DNA of 64,000 nt from Akkermansia massiliensis (GCF_018847375.1 NZ_CP072036.1:2666001-2730000); one strand, 5' to 3'; shown: positions 36,585 to 46,636, counted from the stretch's first letter. Notes: generated from the letters alone by a model not told the origin. A program made the numbers and translations.

Positions 36585-37733
36585 TTACTGGTTGTAGGGA
36601 GAATTGTTGTTGTCAAAGTCTTCTTCAAACCGGGCGACTTCCTCCCGGGCGCGGGCGGCCTCCTTGCGCTCATGCATCCAGGCCAGGATAATGCATATTT
36701 CATACAGCGCATACATGGGAACGGCCATCAGCATCATGGTGGCTACGTCCGGCGTGGGGGTGATGACCGCGGCCAGGATGGCGATCGCCACAATGGCGTA
36801 GCGGCGCGTGGCCTTCATCATGTCGTAGGTCAGCACGCCCAGCTTGACGAAAGGCATCACCACCACGGGCAGTTCAAACGCCAGGCCGAACATCAGGATC
36901 ATCTGCGTGGCGAAGGACAGGTAGTAGCCGATGCGCCATTCATTGGAAATGCCGAATTCCAGGGAATACGTGTAGAAGAACGTCAGCACCCTGGGAAGCA
37001 CGATGAAGTAGCAGAACAGCGTGCCCGCCAGGAACAGCCCGAAGCCGATCGCCATGCACTTGTACAGCAGCCTGCGTTCATGCTCCAGCAGTCCGGGAAT
37101 AATGAATTGCAGCAGGAAGTACAGCAGCAGCGGGAAGGAGATCACCACCCCGGCATACAGGGAAAGCTTGATGGTCAGCATGAACGCCTCCCCCGGCTGG
37201 AACGCGCTCATCATCTTGAGGGCGCCCCGCCCGGTGCCGTCCGTCAGAATGGCTTCCTTGGCATCCAGGGCCTCCGCCAGCTCCCGCACGGAGGAGGTGG
37301 GGCTGCCGTCCCTGATAAAAATCTTCTTCCTGTCCTCCGGCAGGGGCTGCGCGCCGCGGAGCACCAGGGCGGCCTCCGTCAAATCCCCCTGGGACGGGGA
37401 AACCTGCCGCAGAAGCAATTTCTTCTGGGAGTCGTCCAGGCTCGTCATGGCCGTAGCCATTTCCTTGGCCTTCCCCCATGCCTCCAGGCCTATTCCCGCG
37501 GGCAGGTGGGATTCCTCAAACATGTCCCACACCTGGTTGACGGGACGCCTCAGGATGTCCATCAGATTGGACGCAAACCCGGCGCACAGAATCGTGCTGA
37601 CGGTCAGGCACAGCGCCATCCTCAGCAGCATGGTCCGCAGGTCATCCAGATGCTCCAGAAAGGGCTTTTCCTCATCATCCCTCTGAATCTGCCACTTCTC
37701 CCGCAGACGGAATATGTGCTTTAAAAAGAACAC
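36585..37733 (-). CDS. tatC: Sec-independent translocase TatC with enlarged first periplasmic loop
   Basis: This is 382 residues, about 120 more than typical TatC (near 250-260). The HLDDLR motif before helix 1 (about residues 27-32) and later ITPTPD are the family signatures. The extra length lies between helix 1 (about 35-54) and helix 2 (about 183-210), in the first periplasmic loop, which is normally about 25-30 residues. TatC recognises twin-arginine signals. TatA and TatB genes are not in the window. The start codon is GTG at 37733, the only one that gives the full helix 1. The insertion is unusual and may be lineage-specific. Confidence 0.9.
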   Translation of the reverse strand: MFFLKHIFRLREKWQIQRDDEEKPFLEHLDDLRTMLLRMALCLTVSTILCAGFASNLMDILRRPVNQVWDMFEESHLPAGIGLEAWGKAKEMATAMTSLDDSQKKLLLRQVSPSQGDLTEAALVLRGAQPLPEDRKKIFIRDGSPTSSVRELAEALDAKEAILTDGTGRGALKMMSAFQPGEAFMLTIKLSLYAGVVISFPLLLYFLLQFIIPGLLEHERRLLYKCMAIGFGLFLAGTLFCYFIVLPRVLTFFYTYSLEFGISNEWRIGYYLSFATQMILMFGLAFELPVVVMPFVKLGVLTYDMMKATRRYAIVAIAILAAVITPTPDVATMMLMAVPMYALYEICIILAWMHERKEAARAREEVARFEEDFDNNNSPYNQ

Positions 37734-37896
37734 GGCGTTAAATGAAGCCTAAAAGCCCCTTCCAGGCAAGCCGCAAGGCCGACAACGCGCTAAAAAAAGC
37801 CCGTTGCCCCTCCCCGCCGCCGCCGCCCCGTTTTTTGGCATGCACCCCCTGTATCTGCTTGACGCGGGCAGGCTGGCCCTTACTCTCTTACCCATC

Positions 37897-39198
37897 ATGA
37901 GTCACGTCAGAACAAGATTCGCACCTTCCCCCACGGGCTACCTCCACATCGGCGGCGCCCGCACCGCCCTGTTCAACTGGCTGTTCGCCCGCAAGATGGG
38001 GGGCACCTTCATTCTCCGCATTGAGGATACGGACAACGCCCGCAACACGGAGGAAGCCACCCGCGCAATCTTCACCGGCATGGAATGGCTGGGCCTGGAC
38101 TGGGATGAAGGCCCCATGAAGGGCGGCGACTGCGGCCCCTACTTCCAGAGCCAGCGCAACGATATTTACGACGCCTATTTCAAGAAGCTCCAGGATGCCG
38201 GACGCGTGTACGAGGACGACGGCGCATGGCGCTTCCGCTTTGACCGCTCCAAGCCCGTCACCTTCCATGACCTGATCTGCGGAGACATCACCATTGACTA
38301 CCGGGACGCTTCCAACACGCCGGACATGGCCATCCGCCGGGCGGACGGCTCCTACATCTTCCACTTCGTCAACGTGGTGGACGACATTGAAATGAAGATG
38401 ACCCACGTCATCCGCGGGGAAGACCACATCATGAACACGCCCAAGCACATCCAGCTGTTTGAGGCCTTCGGCGTCACTCCCCCGGTCTTCGCCCACATGC
38501 CGCTGATCCTGAACCAGGACGGCTCCAAGATGTCCAAGCGCGACGTAGGCGCGGCCCTGGGCGCGTATCCGGAAGAAGGCTTCCTGCCGGAAGGCGTGAT
38601 GAACTTCCTGGCCCTGCTGGGCTGGTCCCCCAAGGACGACACGGAAATCTTCTCCCCGCAGGAGCTCATTGAACGCTTCTCCCTGGAAGCCGTCAACCAT
38701 TCCGCCGCCAAATTTGACATCACCAAGTGCCGCTGGGTCAACCAGCAGCATATCATTGCGCTGGCTCCGGAGGAATTCACGGCCAGGGCGCGCCCCTTCT
38801 GCCTGAATGCCGGACTGCCGGACTCCCCGATTCTGGACGCCGCCATCGCCACCGTGCAGACGAAGGTGCAGACGCTGGCGGAGGTGCCGGACAAAATCCG
38901 TTTCTTCTTTGACCTGGGCATGGACCCGGAAGCCGTTGCCAAGGTCCAGCCGGAAGCCCTGGAACTGCTTTCCAAACTGGCGGACAGGCTGGAGCGGGAG
39001 CCAGAATGGGACGGCCATGAACTCATCGGCGTGCTGAAAGCCTTTGCCAAGGAAAACGGCGTGAAAATGGGAGCCGTCATGTTCCCCGCCCGCGTGGCCC
39101 TCACCGGACTGAGCGGCGGCCCGGACCTCTCCTCCGTCTTCTCCCTGCTGGGCCGGGAGGAATCCGTGAAAAGGATCCGTTCCTTCTCCCTGAACTGA
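37897..39198 (+). CDS. gltX: Glutamyl-tRNA synthetase
   Basis: This is 433 residues from ATG 37897. The class I signatures are FAPSPTGYLHIGG (HIGH equivalent, about residues 7-19) and SKMSKRD (KMSKS equivalent, about 220). RIEDTDNARN and the GEDHIMNTPKHIQLFEAFG region match GluRS. An open frame continues upstream to 37804 but adds a non-conserved leader. It charges tRNA-Glu; whether the discriminating form also misacylates tRNA-Gln cannot be judged. A bidirectional terminator follows. Confidence 0.95.
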   Translation: MSHVRTRFAPSPTGYLHIGGARTALFNWLFARKMGGTFILRIEDTDNARNTEEATRAIFTGMEWLGLDWDEGPMKGGDCGPYFQSQRNDIYDAYFKKLQDAGRVYEDDGAWRFRFDRSKPVTFHDLICGDITIDYRDASNTPDMAIRRADGSYIFHFVNVVDDIEMKMTHVIRGEDHIMNTPKHIQLFEAFGVTPPVFAHMPLILNQDGSKMSKRDVGAALGAYPEEGFLPEGVMNFLALLGWSPKDDTEIFSPQELIERFSLEAVNHSAAKFDITKCRWVNQQHIIALAPEEFTARARPFCLNAGLPDSPILDAAIATVQTKVQTLAEVPDKIRFFFDLGMDPEAVAKVQPEALELLSKLADRLEREPEWDGHELIGVLKAFAKENGVKMGAVMFPARVALTGLSGGPDLSSVFSLLGREESVKRIRSFSLN

Positions 39199-39225
39199 TT
39201 CCCGCAGGAACACAGTCTTCCTTTC

Positions 39226-39254
39226 AAACGCTCCGGATATTCTCCGGAGCGTTT
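39226..39254. terminator. Bidirectional terminator between gltX and the amidohydrolase gene
   Basis: AAACGCTCCGGA and TCCGGAGCGTTT form 12 perfect pairs around TATTC. A/T-rich ends on both strands suit both convergent genes (gltX ends 28 bp upstream, the amidohydrolase stop is 11 bp downstream). Confidence 0.75.
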
Positions 39255-39264
39255 CCCGTTTCCG

Positions 39265-40587
39265 TCAGGACAATCCCAGAAATGCGGAGGGATTGGCCGT
39301 CATCAGCTCCTGCCTTTCCTGCTCCGTAAACGTATTCCGGAAGTTCTCCATGTACTCCTTCATCCCGTCCAGAAAAAGAAGGTTCAGATAAAAATCGCTC
39401 CCGAACAGGAATTTGCGGCGCACCTGTTCCGGGGCCTTGATAAAGTACTCCCGCATCTCCCTGAGCTTCGCCGTCTCCGTGATGCAGGACAAATCCGTAT
39501 GAAGGCCGGGGAACTTCTCCATCATGCCGTAAATCAGTTCTGTCCACTCCGTGCCCTCGTCCTGGCAGCCGAAGTGGGCCAGGTTCAGCCGGAGGCGCGG
39601 AAAAGCCTCCATCACCTTCTCCCACAGCCGGGGATGGTTCAGGAGTTCCGCCTTCTCCTTCACCCGGAGCTTGTCCGTCAGGCGGTAGTGCCTGAATTCC
39701 AGAACGCCGTCATGCGGAACAACCTCTCCATTCCGGTAAACGTGGCCGTGCACCGTGATGGAAGGGGAAAAACTGGCAAAACCGCCGCCGGAGCAATGGG
39801 CCGTCAGCGGAACCCCGTGCCGTTCACAATACTCGTACAGGGCCATCAGCGCCGGGTCCGTAGGGGAATAGCCGTTGGGGCAGTACAGCTTGAAGCCGTA
39901 AAAACCGCCCTTCCCTCCCAATTCCGGAAGCAGCCTGTCCGTCAGGGGGGAAATGTCAATCGTCCCGTCCGGACCATGCAGCCAGTTGCCGGGGCGGCGG
40001 GGGTCCACCACGTAAAACGGAAGCACGCGGCCGGGATGCGCCGCCGCCAGTTTGAGCAGTTCTTCTTCCTGCATCCGGAACGCATCCCGTTTCCCCAGGG
40101 GAAGCCGTTCCGTCTTTTTGGACAGGCGGCGGAGCGCCTGCTTCATCTCCCCGATTTCCCTCCTGTCCCCCCTCCCGGTCTGTTCCGCCAGCTCATCAAG
40201 CTCCTTCCGGAGCACGGCCCATTCCTTCCGCGCCTCCCTTTTTACATTCCTCTTGCAGGCCTTCCGCCGCCGGAGCCCGTCAGCCCCACCGGCGCCCTTC
40301 ATGCAGTAATCCAGGTCAAACATCAGCGGCACGACGGTATTGCAGCCGCCCTCCGCCAGCAGCTTGCCGTAAATATTCTCCGTATCCATCAAGCCCGTCT
40401 TGAAAAAACGGATGATCCTCTTCAACTCGCTGATGCCTCCCGCCGTTTCCAGACGCGCCCGCGTTCCCCGTGGACGCATGCGGGAAAGGATGAAATCCAC
40501 CAGGAGCCTCCAGGAAAGGACCTCGTGGTTGAACAAATGGCAGTGGGCGTCTATGGTTAAAATTTCCGGCTCCTTCATACAATTCAT
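39265..40587 (-). CDS. Amidohydrolase-family (TIM-barrel) metal-dependent hydrolase
   Basis: This is a 440-residue cytoplasmic protein. DAHCHLF (about residues 14-20) is the first metal-binding HxH motif. LTAHCSGGG (about 263), LNLAHFGCQ (about 337) and FGSDFYLN (about 396) supply the further His and Asp ligands of the amidohydrolase-2 type. A charged helical insertion (about 105-170, Arg/Lys/Glu-rich) interrupts the barrel. The substrate is unknown. ATG at 40578 is an alternative start with three fewer residues. Confidence 0.82.
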   Translation of the reverse strand: MNCMKEPEILTIDAHCHLFNHEVLSWRLLVDFILSRMRPRGTRARLETAGGISELKRIIRFFKTGLMDTENIYGKLLAEGGCNTVVPLMFDLDYCMKGAGGADGLRRRKACKRNVKREARKEWAVLRKELDELAEQTGRGDRREIGEMKQALRRLSKKTERLPLGKRDAFRMQEEELLKLAAAHPGRVLPFYVVDPRRPGNWLHGPDGTIDISPLTDRLLPELGGKGGFYGFKLYCPNGYSPTDPALMALYEYCERHGVPLTAHCSGGGFASFSPSITVHGHVYRNGEVVPHDGVLEFRHYRLTDKLRVKEKAELLNHPRLWEKVMEAFPRLRLNLAHFGCQDEGTEWTELIYGMMEKFPGLHTDLSCITETAKLREMREYFIKAPEQVRRKFLFGSDFYLNLLFLDGMKEYMENFRNTFTEQERQELMTANPSAFLGLS

Positions 40588-40798
40588 GAAATTATTTATA
40601 TATTACCCAATATTCCGTTAAAAAATCAATCATGAAATCAATAAGGGCCACCCGCCGGGCAGGGAATGCCGGTTTCTGAAAAAAGTGGCCGGATGATGCG
40701 CCGGAAAGCGCGCGCCTTCCCACCGCAAAGCCGTCTCAGGCAGCGGGGGAATATAACCTTGACCGTGATGCCCCCAGCCCCTAGAACTGGAACCGTTC

Positions 40799-43255
40799 AT
40801 GAGCATCCCTGATTACCGGACGTTTTTCCGCTGCTGCGCCGCCTTCCTCCTGGCAGGTGTGCTGGCCGCGGGCCATGCTGCGGCACAGCAGGAGGGCGCG
40901 CCTGCCGCCGTTCCGGAACAGGTGCAGGAACCAGCCCCCGAGCAGCCCCAGGCGGAGCCTGACCACTCGGAAATGGACACCGTCATCATGGCCCTGTGCC
41001 ATGAAATCACCATCCTGAAAAAGAATGAGGAAAAAAGGATGGCCATCCGGGAGGCGCTGGTGAAGGAGGCGGACGCCACCTACAATTACTTTGACACCAG
41101 GGTGTATGAAATGTCCGCCGTGCTTTACGCCCTGGACGATCAGAAAATCTTCACGCTGGCCTTTTACTGCAAGGCCGCCACCAGCCTGGTCAAGACGTAT
41201 TACGCCCAAAGGCCGGACTTCCAGGGACAGGAGGAACGGCTGGACAAGGAAATAGGGCGCATCAAAAAACTGGCGGAATCCCTGGAGGAAGTCAACACGG
41301 ACAACCTGTCGGAACCCTCCCTGGTGCAGAGGGACGAGGCCCTGTACACCTGCCGCACCCTGGAAGAATCCCTGCTCAAGGAAAAGGAGCAGATCAGCTA
41401 CCTCAAGGAGCTCTTCAACAGCCTGGGCGGCAAGATAGACGCCCTGAACAATGAAAGCGGCAAGCTGTTCACCTCCCTCTTCAACCGGGTATTCTACACG
41501 CCGTCCAACGCGGCCCGGTACATCTTCCTCAAGCCGCTCAAGACGTATGAAATTTGCATGGGGGCCTGGGAAACGTCCGCAGACAGCAAGCTCCAGCTCC
41601 CGTCGGACCCGGAAACGCTCAAGCACTACGGGCTCATCCTGCTGGGCATCGTCCTGTGCTCCTACTGCCTTTCCCGCCTCATCGTCTTCCTGGGCTTCAA
41701 GAAAACGCTGGAAAAGGCGGGCCACTACAACAAGCGCCACGCCTTCACCAACGTCACCACTATCCTCATCGTGGCGCTCGTCCTCGTCATCGCCTCCATG
41801 CGCACGCCGGACTACCTGCTGAAAAGCGCGGCCTCCCTGGGCGCGGAATTCCTCCTGCTGGTCAGCGCCATCCTGTTCTCCCTGGTGACGCGCCTCCCCT
41901 ACGGCACCATTAACTCCGGCATCCGCATCTACATGCCCTATCTGCTCCTGGGCGGCTTCTTCATGCTGCTGCGCATGTTCATGGCACCCAACATCATCGT
42001 GGACATTTCCATGCCCGTCCTGTTCACGCTGGTTTCCCTCTTCTCCCTGCTGACCTGGGTGCGGCAGCGGCACAAGCTTCCCCGTCTGGACCGCTTCTTC
42101 GCCACCGTCTCCCTGGTGCTCACCATCCTGGGCAGCGGCCTGTGCTGGGCCGGGTTCAGCTTCATGGCCTTCCTGGTGCTGATGACGTGGATCATGCTGA
42201 TGACCAGCATCCTGCTCCTGGTGGGGCTGTGGAACCTGCTCCACCACTATGAAAACCGCCGGAAGGAACGGAACAAGCAGGCGATCCTGTGGTTCCGCCC
42301 CTTCGTCTCCAAGCTGGTGCTCCCCTGCCTGACCATCTTCCTCATCCTGTTCAGCATCATCTGGCCCGCCGCCACCTTCGACATGGGGGACCTCATCATC
42401 AACAAAATCTTCGCCACCACGGAAATCAAGGACCTGCTCACCTTCAGCTGGAGCCACGTCATCACGGTCATCCTGATTGCCATTGTGCTCAACTACCTGA
42501 TCTTCATCGGTAAAAACACCCTGCATGAAGTCTATGGGGAAGACTATGAAGTGGGCATCATCCCCACCTTCGTGACGCTTTCCTCCCTGTTCCTGTGGGG
42601 GCTCTTCGTCTTCACGGCTCTCATCATCATGAACGCCAACTACAACGGGCTGCTGATGGTCATGGGCGGCTTGAGCATGGGCATCGGCTTCGCCCTGAAA
42701 GACACCATTGAAAACATCATCAGCGGCCTGTCCCTGATGCTGGGGCGCCTGCGGCAGGGGGACATGATCGAATGCGACGGCTACCGGGGCCGCGTCTCCT
42801 CCCTGGGCTACCGCTCCACCATGATTGAAACGCTGGACGGCTCCATCATCGCCTTCCAGAACTCCCAGCTCTTCAACAAGAACTTCCGCAACATGACCCG
42901 CAACCACAAGTTCGAATGCTCCAAGGTGGAAGTGGGCATCTCCTACGGAACGGACGTGGAGCGGGCGCGCCAAATCGTTCTGGAAACGCTGTCCTCCCTG
43001 CCCTTCCTTTCCAAGGTGAAAAAAACCAGCGTGGTGCTGGACAGCTTCGGGGACAGCTCCGTCAATCTGGGCGTATGGGTCTGGGTTCCCGTCATGACGA
43101 AGGCCTCCAGCCTTTCCTCCGTGCGGGAACACATCTATAATGCGTTCAACGAGCACGGCATCTCCATCCCCTTCCCCCAGCAGGACCTGTACGTGAAAGA
43201 ATTCCCCGGCAGGGAACCCGTTCAGGAAAAAGACGCCGCCGCGCAGGAAAACTGA
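40799..43255 (+). CDS. Large MscS-family mechanosensitive channel
   Basis: This 818-residue inner-membrane protein has a Sec signal (about 1-29, ending AAA), a helical periplasmic domain (about 50-230), then about ten membrane helices. The MscS pore and beta domain are at the end: GGLSMGIGFALKDTIENIISG (about residue 622) is the pore-lining helix, followed by QGDMIECDGYRGRVSSLGYRST. The architecture resembles MscK/YbdG-type large members. It protects against hypo-osmotic shock. queF starts 30 bp later and is probably in the same unit. Confidence 0.92.
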   Translation: MSIPDYRTFFRCCAAFLLAGVLAAGHAAAQQEGAPAAVPEQVQEPAPEQPQAEPDHSEMDTVIMALCHEITILKKNEEKRMAIREALVKEADATYNYFDTRVYEMSAVLYALDDQKIFTLAFYCKAATSLVKTYYAQRPDFQGQEERLDKEIGRIKKLAESLEEVNTDNLSEPSLVQRDEALYTCRTLEESLLKEKEQISYLKELFNSLGGKIDALNNESGKLFTSLFNRVFYTPSNAARYIFLKPLKTYEICMGAWETSADSKLQLPSDPETLKHYGLILLGIVLCSYCLSRLIVFLGFKKTLEKAGHYNKRHAFTNVTTILIVALVLVIASMRTPDYLLKSAASLGAEFLLLVSAILFSLVTRLPYGTINSGIRIYMPYLLLGGFFMLLRMFMAPNIIVDISMPVLFTLVSLFSLLTWVRQRHKLPRLDRFFATVSLVLTILGSGLCWAGFSFMAFLVLMTWIMLMTSILLLVGLWNLLHHYENRRKERNKQAILWFRPFVSKLVLPCLTIFLILFSIIWPAATFDMGDLIINKIFATTEIKDLLTFSWSHVITVILIAIVLNYLIFIGKNTLHEVYGEDYEVGIIPTFVTLSSLFLWGLFVFTALIIMNANYNGLLMVMGGLSMGIGFALKDTIENIISGLSLMLGRLRQGDMIECDGYRGRVSSLGYRSTMIETLDGSIIAFQNSQLFNKNFRNMTRNHKFECSKVEVGISYGTDVERARQIVLETLSSLPFLSKVKKTSVVLDSFGDSSVNLGVWVWVPVMTKASSLSSVREHIYNAFNEHGISIPFPQQDLYVKEFPGREPVQEKDAAAQEN

Positions 43256-43285
43256 ATTTCCACTACAACACAACATCAACCATCC

Positions 43286-43693
43286 ATGTCCGAACCTCTG
43301 ACTCTACTCGGCTCACAAAGCTCCTTCTTCACCAGCCCTGACGACGCCAAGCTGGAATCCTTCCCCAACCGCGGCACGCGTCCCTACACCATCACGCTGG
43401 ACACCCATGAATTCTCCTCCCTCTGCCCCGTCACCGGGCAGCCGGACTCCTGCCATCTGACGATCACCTACGTTCCGGATGAAAAGTGCGTGGAAACCAA
43501 ATCCCTCAAATACTACCTGGCCTCCTACCGCAACTACCCGGCCTTCAACGAACAGATCGTCAACCGCATCACGGATGACCTGGCAGCCGCCATCTCCCCG
43601 CGGTGGCTGAAAGTAGAAGGCCGTTTCTCCCCCCGCGGCGGCATCCAGCTGACCGCCATGGCGGAGCACAACCCGGAAAACCGCCCCCTCTGA
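43286..43693 (+). CDS. queF: NADPH-dependent 7-cyano-7-deazaguanine reductase
   Basis: This 135-residue cytoplasmic enzyme reduces preQ0 to preQ1 in queuosine synthesis. It is the short YkvM-type QueF. The active-site Cys is in SSLCPVTGQPD (about residue 46), and the NADPH motif ESKSLK appears as ETKSLKYYLASYRN. The gene is 8 bp ahead of queC, so two consecutive preQ0 steps are encoded together. queD and queE are not in the window. Confidence 0.95.
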   Translation: MSEPLTLLGSQSSFFTSPDDAKLESFPNRGTRPYTITLDTHEFSSLCPVTGQPDSCHLTITYVPDEKCVETKSLKYYLASYRNYPAFNEQIVNRITDDLAAAISPRWLKVEGRFSPRGGIQLTAMAEHNPENRPL

Positions 43694-43701
43694 CGCGCGC
43701 C

Positions 43702-44394
43702 ATGGATAAGACGGAAACCGCCGTACTGCTCAGCGGGGGGCTGGACTCCAGCGTAGCCCTGCACTGGGCGCACCGGAACCACCGCGTGCGGGTGGCCCTC
43801 AGCTTTGACTACGCCTCCAACCACGCGGAACGGGAGCTGGAATGCGCCGCCTGGCAGGCCGCCAGCCTGGGCATAGAGCACCGCGTGATTGACATCTCCC
43901 CCATCTCCACCCATTTGAAATCCGCCCTCCTCTCCGGCGCGGACGACATCCCGGACGGCTCCTATGACGAGGAGCTGATGAAGCAGACCGTCGTCCCCTT
44001 CCGCAACGGCATCTTCCTGTCCATCGCGGCCGGGGTGGCGGAAAGCTGCGGAGCGCAGCAGCTTGTCATTGCCGCCCATTCCGGGGACCACAGCATTTAC
44101 CCGGACTGCCGGGAGGAATTCATGGCCGCCATGACGGAGGCCGTCCGCCTGGGGACCTATGCCGGGCTGGGCATCCTGCGTCCCTTCATCCGCACGTCCA
44201 AGGGCGGCATCGCCGCCATGGGCCATGAACTGGGCGTGGACTTCTCCCGCACCTACTCCTGCTACAAGGGCGGTCCCGTCCACTGCGGCGCCTGCTCCAC
44301 CTGCGTGGAGCGCCGGGAAGCCTTCAGGGAAGCCGGAATCCCGGACCCGACGGTTTATGCGCCTGCGGCGCAGCGACCAAATACCGGGGATTAA
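43702..44394 (+). CDS. queC: 7-cyano-7-deazaguanine synthase
   Basis: This is 230 residues from ATG 43702. It converts CDG to preQ0 with ATP and ammonia. The ATP-PP motif LLSGGLDSSVAL is at about residue 8. The zinc site is CYKGGPVHCGACSTCVERREAF (about 190-211), with four Cys. A longer frame to 43603 is a shadow of queF. The stop is 42 bp from the convergent tmk. Confidence 0.95.
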   Translation: MDKTETAVLLSGGLDSSVALHWAHRNHRVRVALSFDYASNHAERELECAAWQAASLGIEHRVIDISPISTHLKSALLSGADDIPDGSYDEELMKQTVVPFRNGIFLSIAAGVAESCGAQQLVIAAHSGDHSIYPDCREEFMAAMTEAVRLGTYAGLGILRPFIRTSKGGIAAMGHELGVDFSRTYSCYKGGPVHCGACSTCVERREAFREAGIPDPTVYAPAAQRPNTGD

Positions 44395-44436
44395 ATATTA
44401 AGGGAAAATTCCCGGCCTCCGGCCAGTGGAATACGC

Positions 44437-45057
44437 CTATTCACTAATCACTTCGGGAAAATTCCCGGAAAGGGCCTTCCGCACTCTTGCCGCCACTTCC
44501 TCCTTCCCGGCGTCCGCGTCCACGCGGAGCATCCAGGGTTCATGGATGGAGGCGAACACGTTGCGGCAGGCCGTCAGGCCCGCTTCCGTCTCAAAGGCAT
44601 CGCGTTCTCCGCGGCTCCCGATGCGTTCCAGAGCCACGGAAACGGGAATATCCAGCCAGACCACGGCGTCCGGCACCGGGGCAAACTCTTCATTGGCGGC
44701 GCGGATGACGGAAGTATCCACCCCACGCGCGCCCTGGTAAGCCATCATGGAAAGGTAATAGCGGTCCAGCAACACCCACGCGCCGCGCGCCAGCGCAGGG
44801 GCGATCAGCGTCTCCACATGCTCCCGCCTGTCTTTCAGGAATAATTCTACCTCATCCTCTACGGAAAGGCGCCCCGTCACGGCGGAATCCCGCAACATCC
44901 GGCCCCACGGCCCGCGCGTGGGCTCAAAGCTCTGCACCACTTCCAGCCCCTTCCCCTCCAGATACTTCCGCAACTGGCCGATGTGGGTGGACTTGCCCGT
45001 GCCGTCTATGCCTTCAAAGACGATCAGGCGGCCTTTTCTCTCTCCGGTAAAACTCAT
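44437..45057 (-). CDS. tmk: Thymidylate kinase
   Basis: This 206-residue protein phosphorylates dTMP to dTDP. The P-loop is FEGIDGTGKST (about residues 14-24). DR-type catalytic LLDRYYLSMMAYQGA (about 96-110) and the lid region near GERDAFE are present. Length is normal. Its ATG overlaps the stop of the upstream MBL-fold gene (ATGA at 45054-45057), so the two are translationally coupled. Confidence 0.95.
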   Translation of the reverse strand: MSFTGERKGRLIVFEGIDGTGKSTHIGQLRKYLEGKGLEVVQSFEPTRGPWGRMLRDSAVTGRLSVEDEVELFLKDRREHVETLIAPALARGAWVLLDRYYLSMMAYQGARGVDTSVIRAANEEFAPVPDAVVWLDIPVSVALERIGSRGERDAFETEAGLTACRNVFASIHEPWMLRVDADAGKEEVAARVRKALSGNFPEVISE

Positions 45058-46424
45058 GACTCAAACGTATAACGCTGGCCCGGAACGGGAGCGATGATGG
45101 TGGAACCCGGCATTCTGGCGGACAGCGTATCGTGCATCCACTCCACGGCATCCGGATCACCGTGCACCAGAACCACCTGCCTGGGATTCAGCTTCACGGC
45201 ATAATTGACCAGGGCGTCACGGGTGGCGTGCCCGGAAAAGTCAAAACAATCCACCGTGCAATTGCGGCGCACGGGCTGCCCGTTGGGCCGCATCTTCACC
45301 AGATCCCCCTCCTGCGCGGCCCGCAGCCGGCCCGCGGGGGAATCCGGGTCCGCATACCCTACAAAAAGAATGGCGTTTTTCTCATGCGGAAGAACCTGCT
45401 CCGCCATCACGTTGGAGAGCGTGTTCTCCGTCATCATGCCGCTGGAAACCACGTAAATATTCCCGGGGGAACACACCAGCGGGGCTTTTCCCTTGCGCGG
45501 CAGGGGCACGGTCTTTATTTCCTCCTTCAGCTTGAACTCATGGTCGTGCCTGCGGGTCAGCCCGGCAAAACGGTCATAAAGCAGGGAAACTTTCGCGCTC
45601 AACCCGCCGAAGTACACGGGCGTATTGGCGGGAATCACCCCCTGCTGCTTGAAACGGTGGATATTGAACAGCATCTCCTGGCTCTTGCCGATGGCGAATA
45701 CCGGAATCAGCACGGCGCCGCCGCGTTCCAGCGTCTCCGCAATCGCCTTCCCGAACCGCACCATCTCCTCCGGGCGGGAATAATGGGCGCTGCGCTGGAA
45801 GCCGCCGCGCGTGCACTCCATAATCAGCGTATCCACGCCGGATTCCGGGAAATCCGCTCCGGGAATCATGCTCTGGTCCTCAAACTGCACGTCCCCCGTA
45901 TAAAACACCGTATGGCCGCTCTCGCCTTCCAGCATCACGCCCGCGGACCCCAGAATGTGGCCGGCATCGTAAAACGTGGCCAGCACGTTCTGGCGGAAGC
46001 CCACGCGGAACACCTCGTTGCAGGACTTGGCATGCCAGGCGTCGCTCAGCCTGTCCAGATCGTTATGGGTGAAAAAGGGATACTCCACAATGCCCAGGTC
46101 CAGCCTCTTGGCGCTCATCACATTCACGGAATTGTGCAGCATCACTTCAGACAGGGCGGCTGCGGCGGGCGTCATGAATACTTCCGCCGCAGGCTGCTTC
46201 TCCTGAAGCACGGGCAGCGTTCCCAGGTGGTCCAGGTGGGAATGGCTTAAAAAAACGGCTTCCACGGAATTGGGCTCCATGGAATCAAAATCCGGCATGG
46301 CCGCCATCCCCTCCCTCTTGGGGTGCATCCCGCTGTCAAGCACGATCCGGGTGCCGTCCATTTCAAGCAAATAGCAATTGGCTCCAATCTCCTCGGCCCC
46401 GCTGATATTCGTAAAACTGATCAT
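45054..46424 (-). CDS. Metallo-beta-lactamase / beta-CASP hydrolase (RNA-processing type)
   Basis: This is 456 residues from ATG 46424. Metal-binding motifs are LSHSHLDHLGT (about residue 59), DAGHILGSAG (about 146) and YTGDVQFED (about 166). The beta-CASP features include MECTRGG and FDFSGHATRDAL (about 393), as in CPSF73-like and KH-less archaeal/bacterial RNases. This suggests a cytoplasmic RNA endo- or exonuclease. The upstream extension to 46595 is not conserved-looking. tmk follows with an ATGA overlap. Confidence 0.88.
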   Translation of the reverse strand: MISFTNISGAEEIGANCYLLEMDGTRIVLDSGMHPKREGMAAMPDFDSMEPNSVEAVFLSHSHLDHLGTLPVLQEKQPAAEVFMTPAAAALSEVMLHNSVNVMSAKRLDLGIVEYPFFTHNDLDRLSDAWHAKSCNEVFRVGFRQNVLATFYDAGHILGSAGVMLEGESGHTVFYTGDVQFEDQSMIPGADFPESGVDTLIMECTRGGFQRSAHYSRPEEMVRFGKAIAETLERGGAVLIPVFAIGKSQEMLFNIHRFKQQGVIPANTPVYFGGLSAKVSLLYDRFAGLTRRHDHEFKLKEEIKTVPLPRKGKAPLVCSPGNIYVVSSGMMTENTLSNVMAEQVLPHEKNAILFVGYADPDSPAGRLRAAQEGDLVKMRPNGQPVRRNCTVDCFDFSGHATRDALVNYAVKLNPRQVVLVHGDPDAVEWMHDTLSARMPGSTIIAPVPGQRYTFES

Positions 46425-46636
46425 TATATGCCGCAGGAGAGTACCCCCTGCCCCCCGCCGTGTCAATGCCGCCTTCATGTTCGCCCAGGCTGGGAGAAAA
46501 TGACCGCAGGCAAGCGGGAAAGGCAGCCTCTTCCACTCTCCATGAACCCTGCGCTCAGCTTCCTGACATCGCCGCCCGGGCTTGGGAAACGGCAAGGAAA
46601 AATTTCCCCCTCTCCTTTCATGCTGCGCTCTTTCCC

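Noticed and set aside
40759..40787. TTGACC-17-TAGAAC promoter before the MscS gene
   Set aside because: It would leave a leader of only about five bases and the -10 is poor, so it is not listed as a feature.
40781..43279. 832-codon antisense frame over the MscS gene
   Set aside because: It is a His/Gln/Glu-rich antisense shadow of a strongly supported membrane protein.
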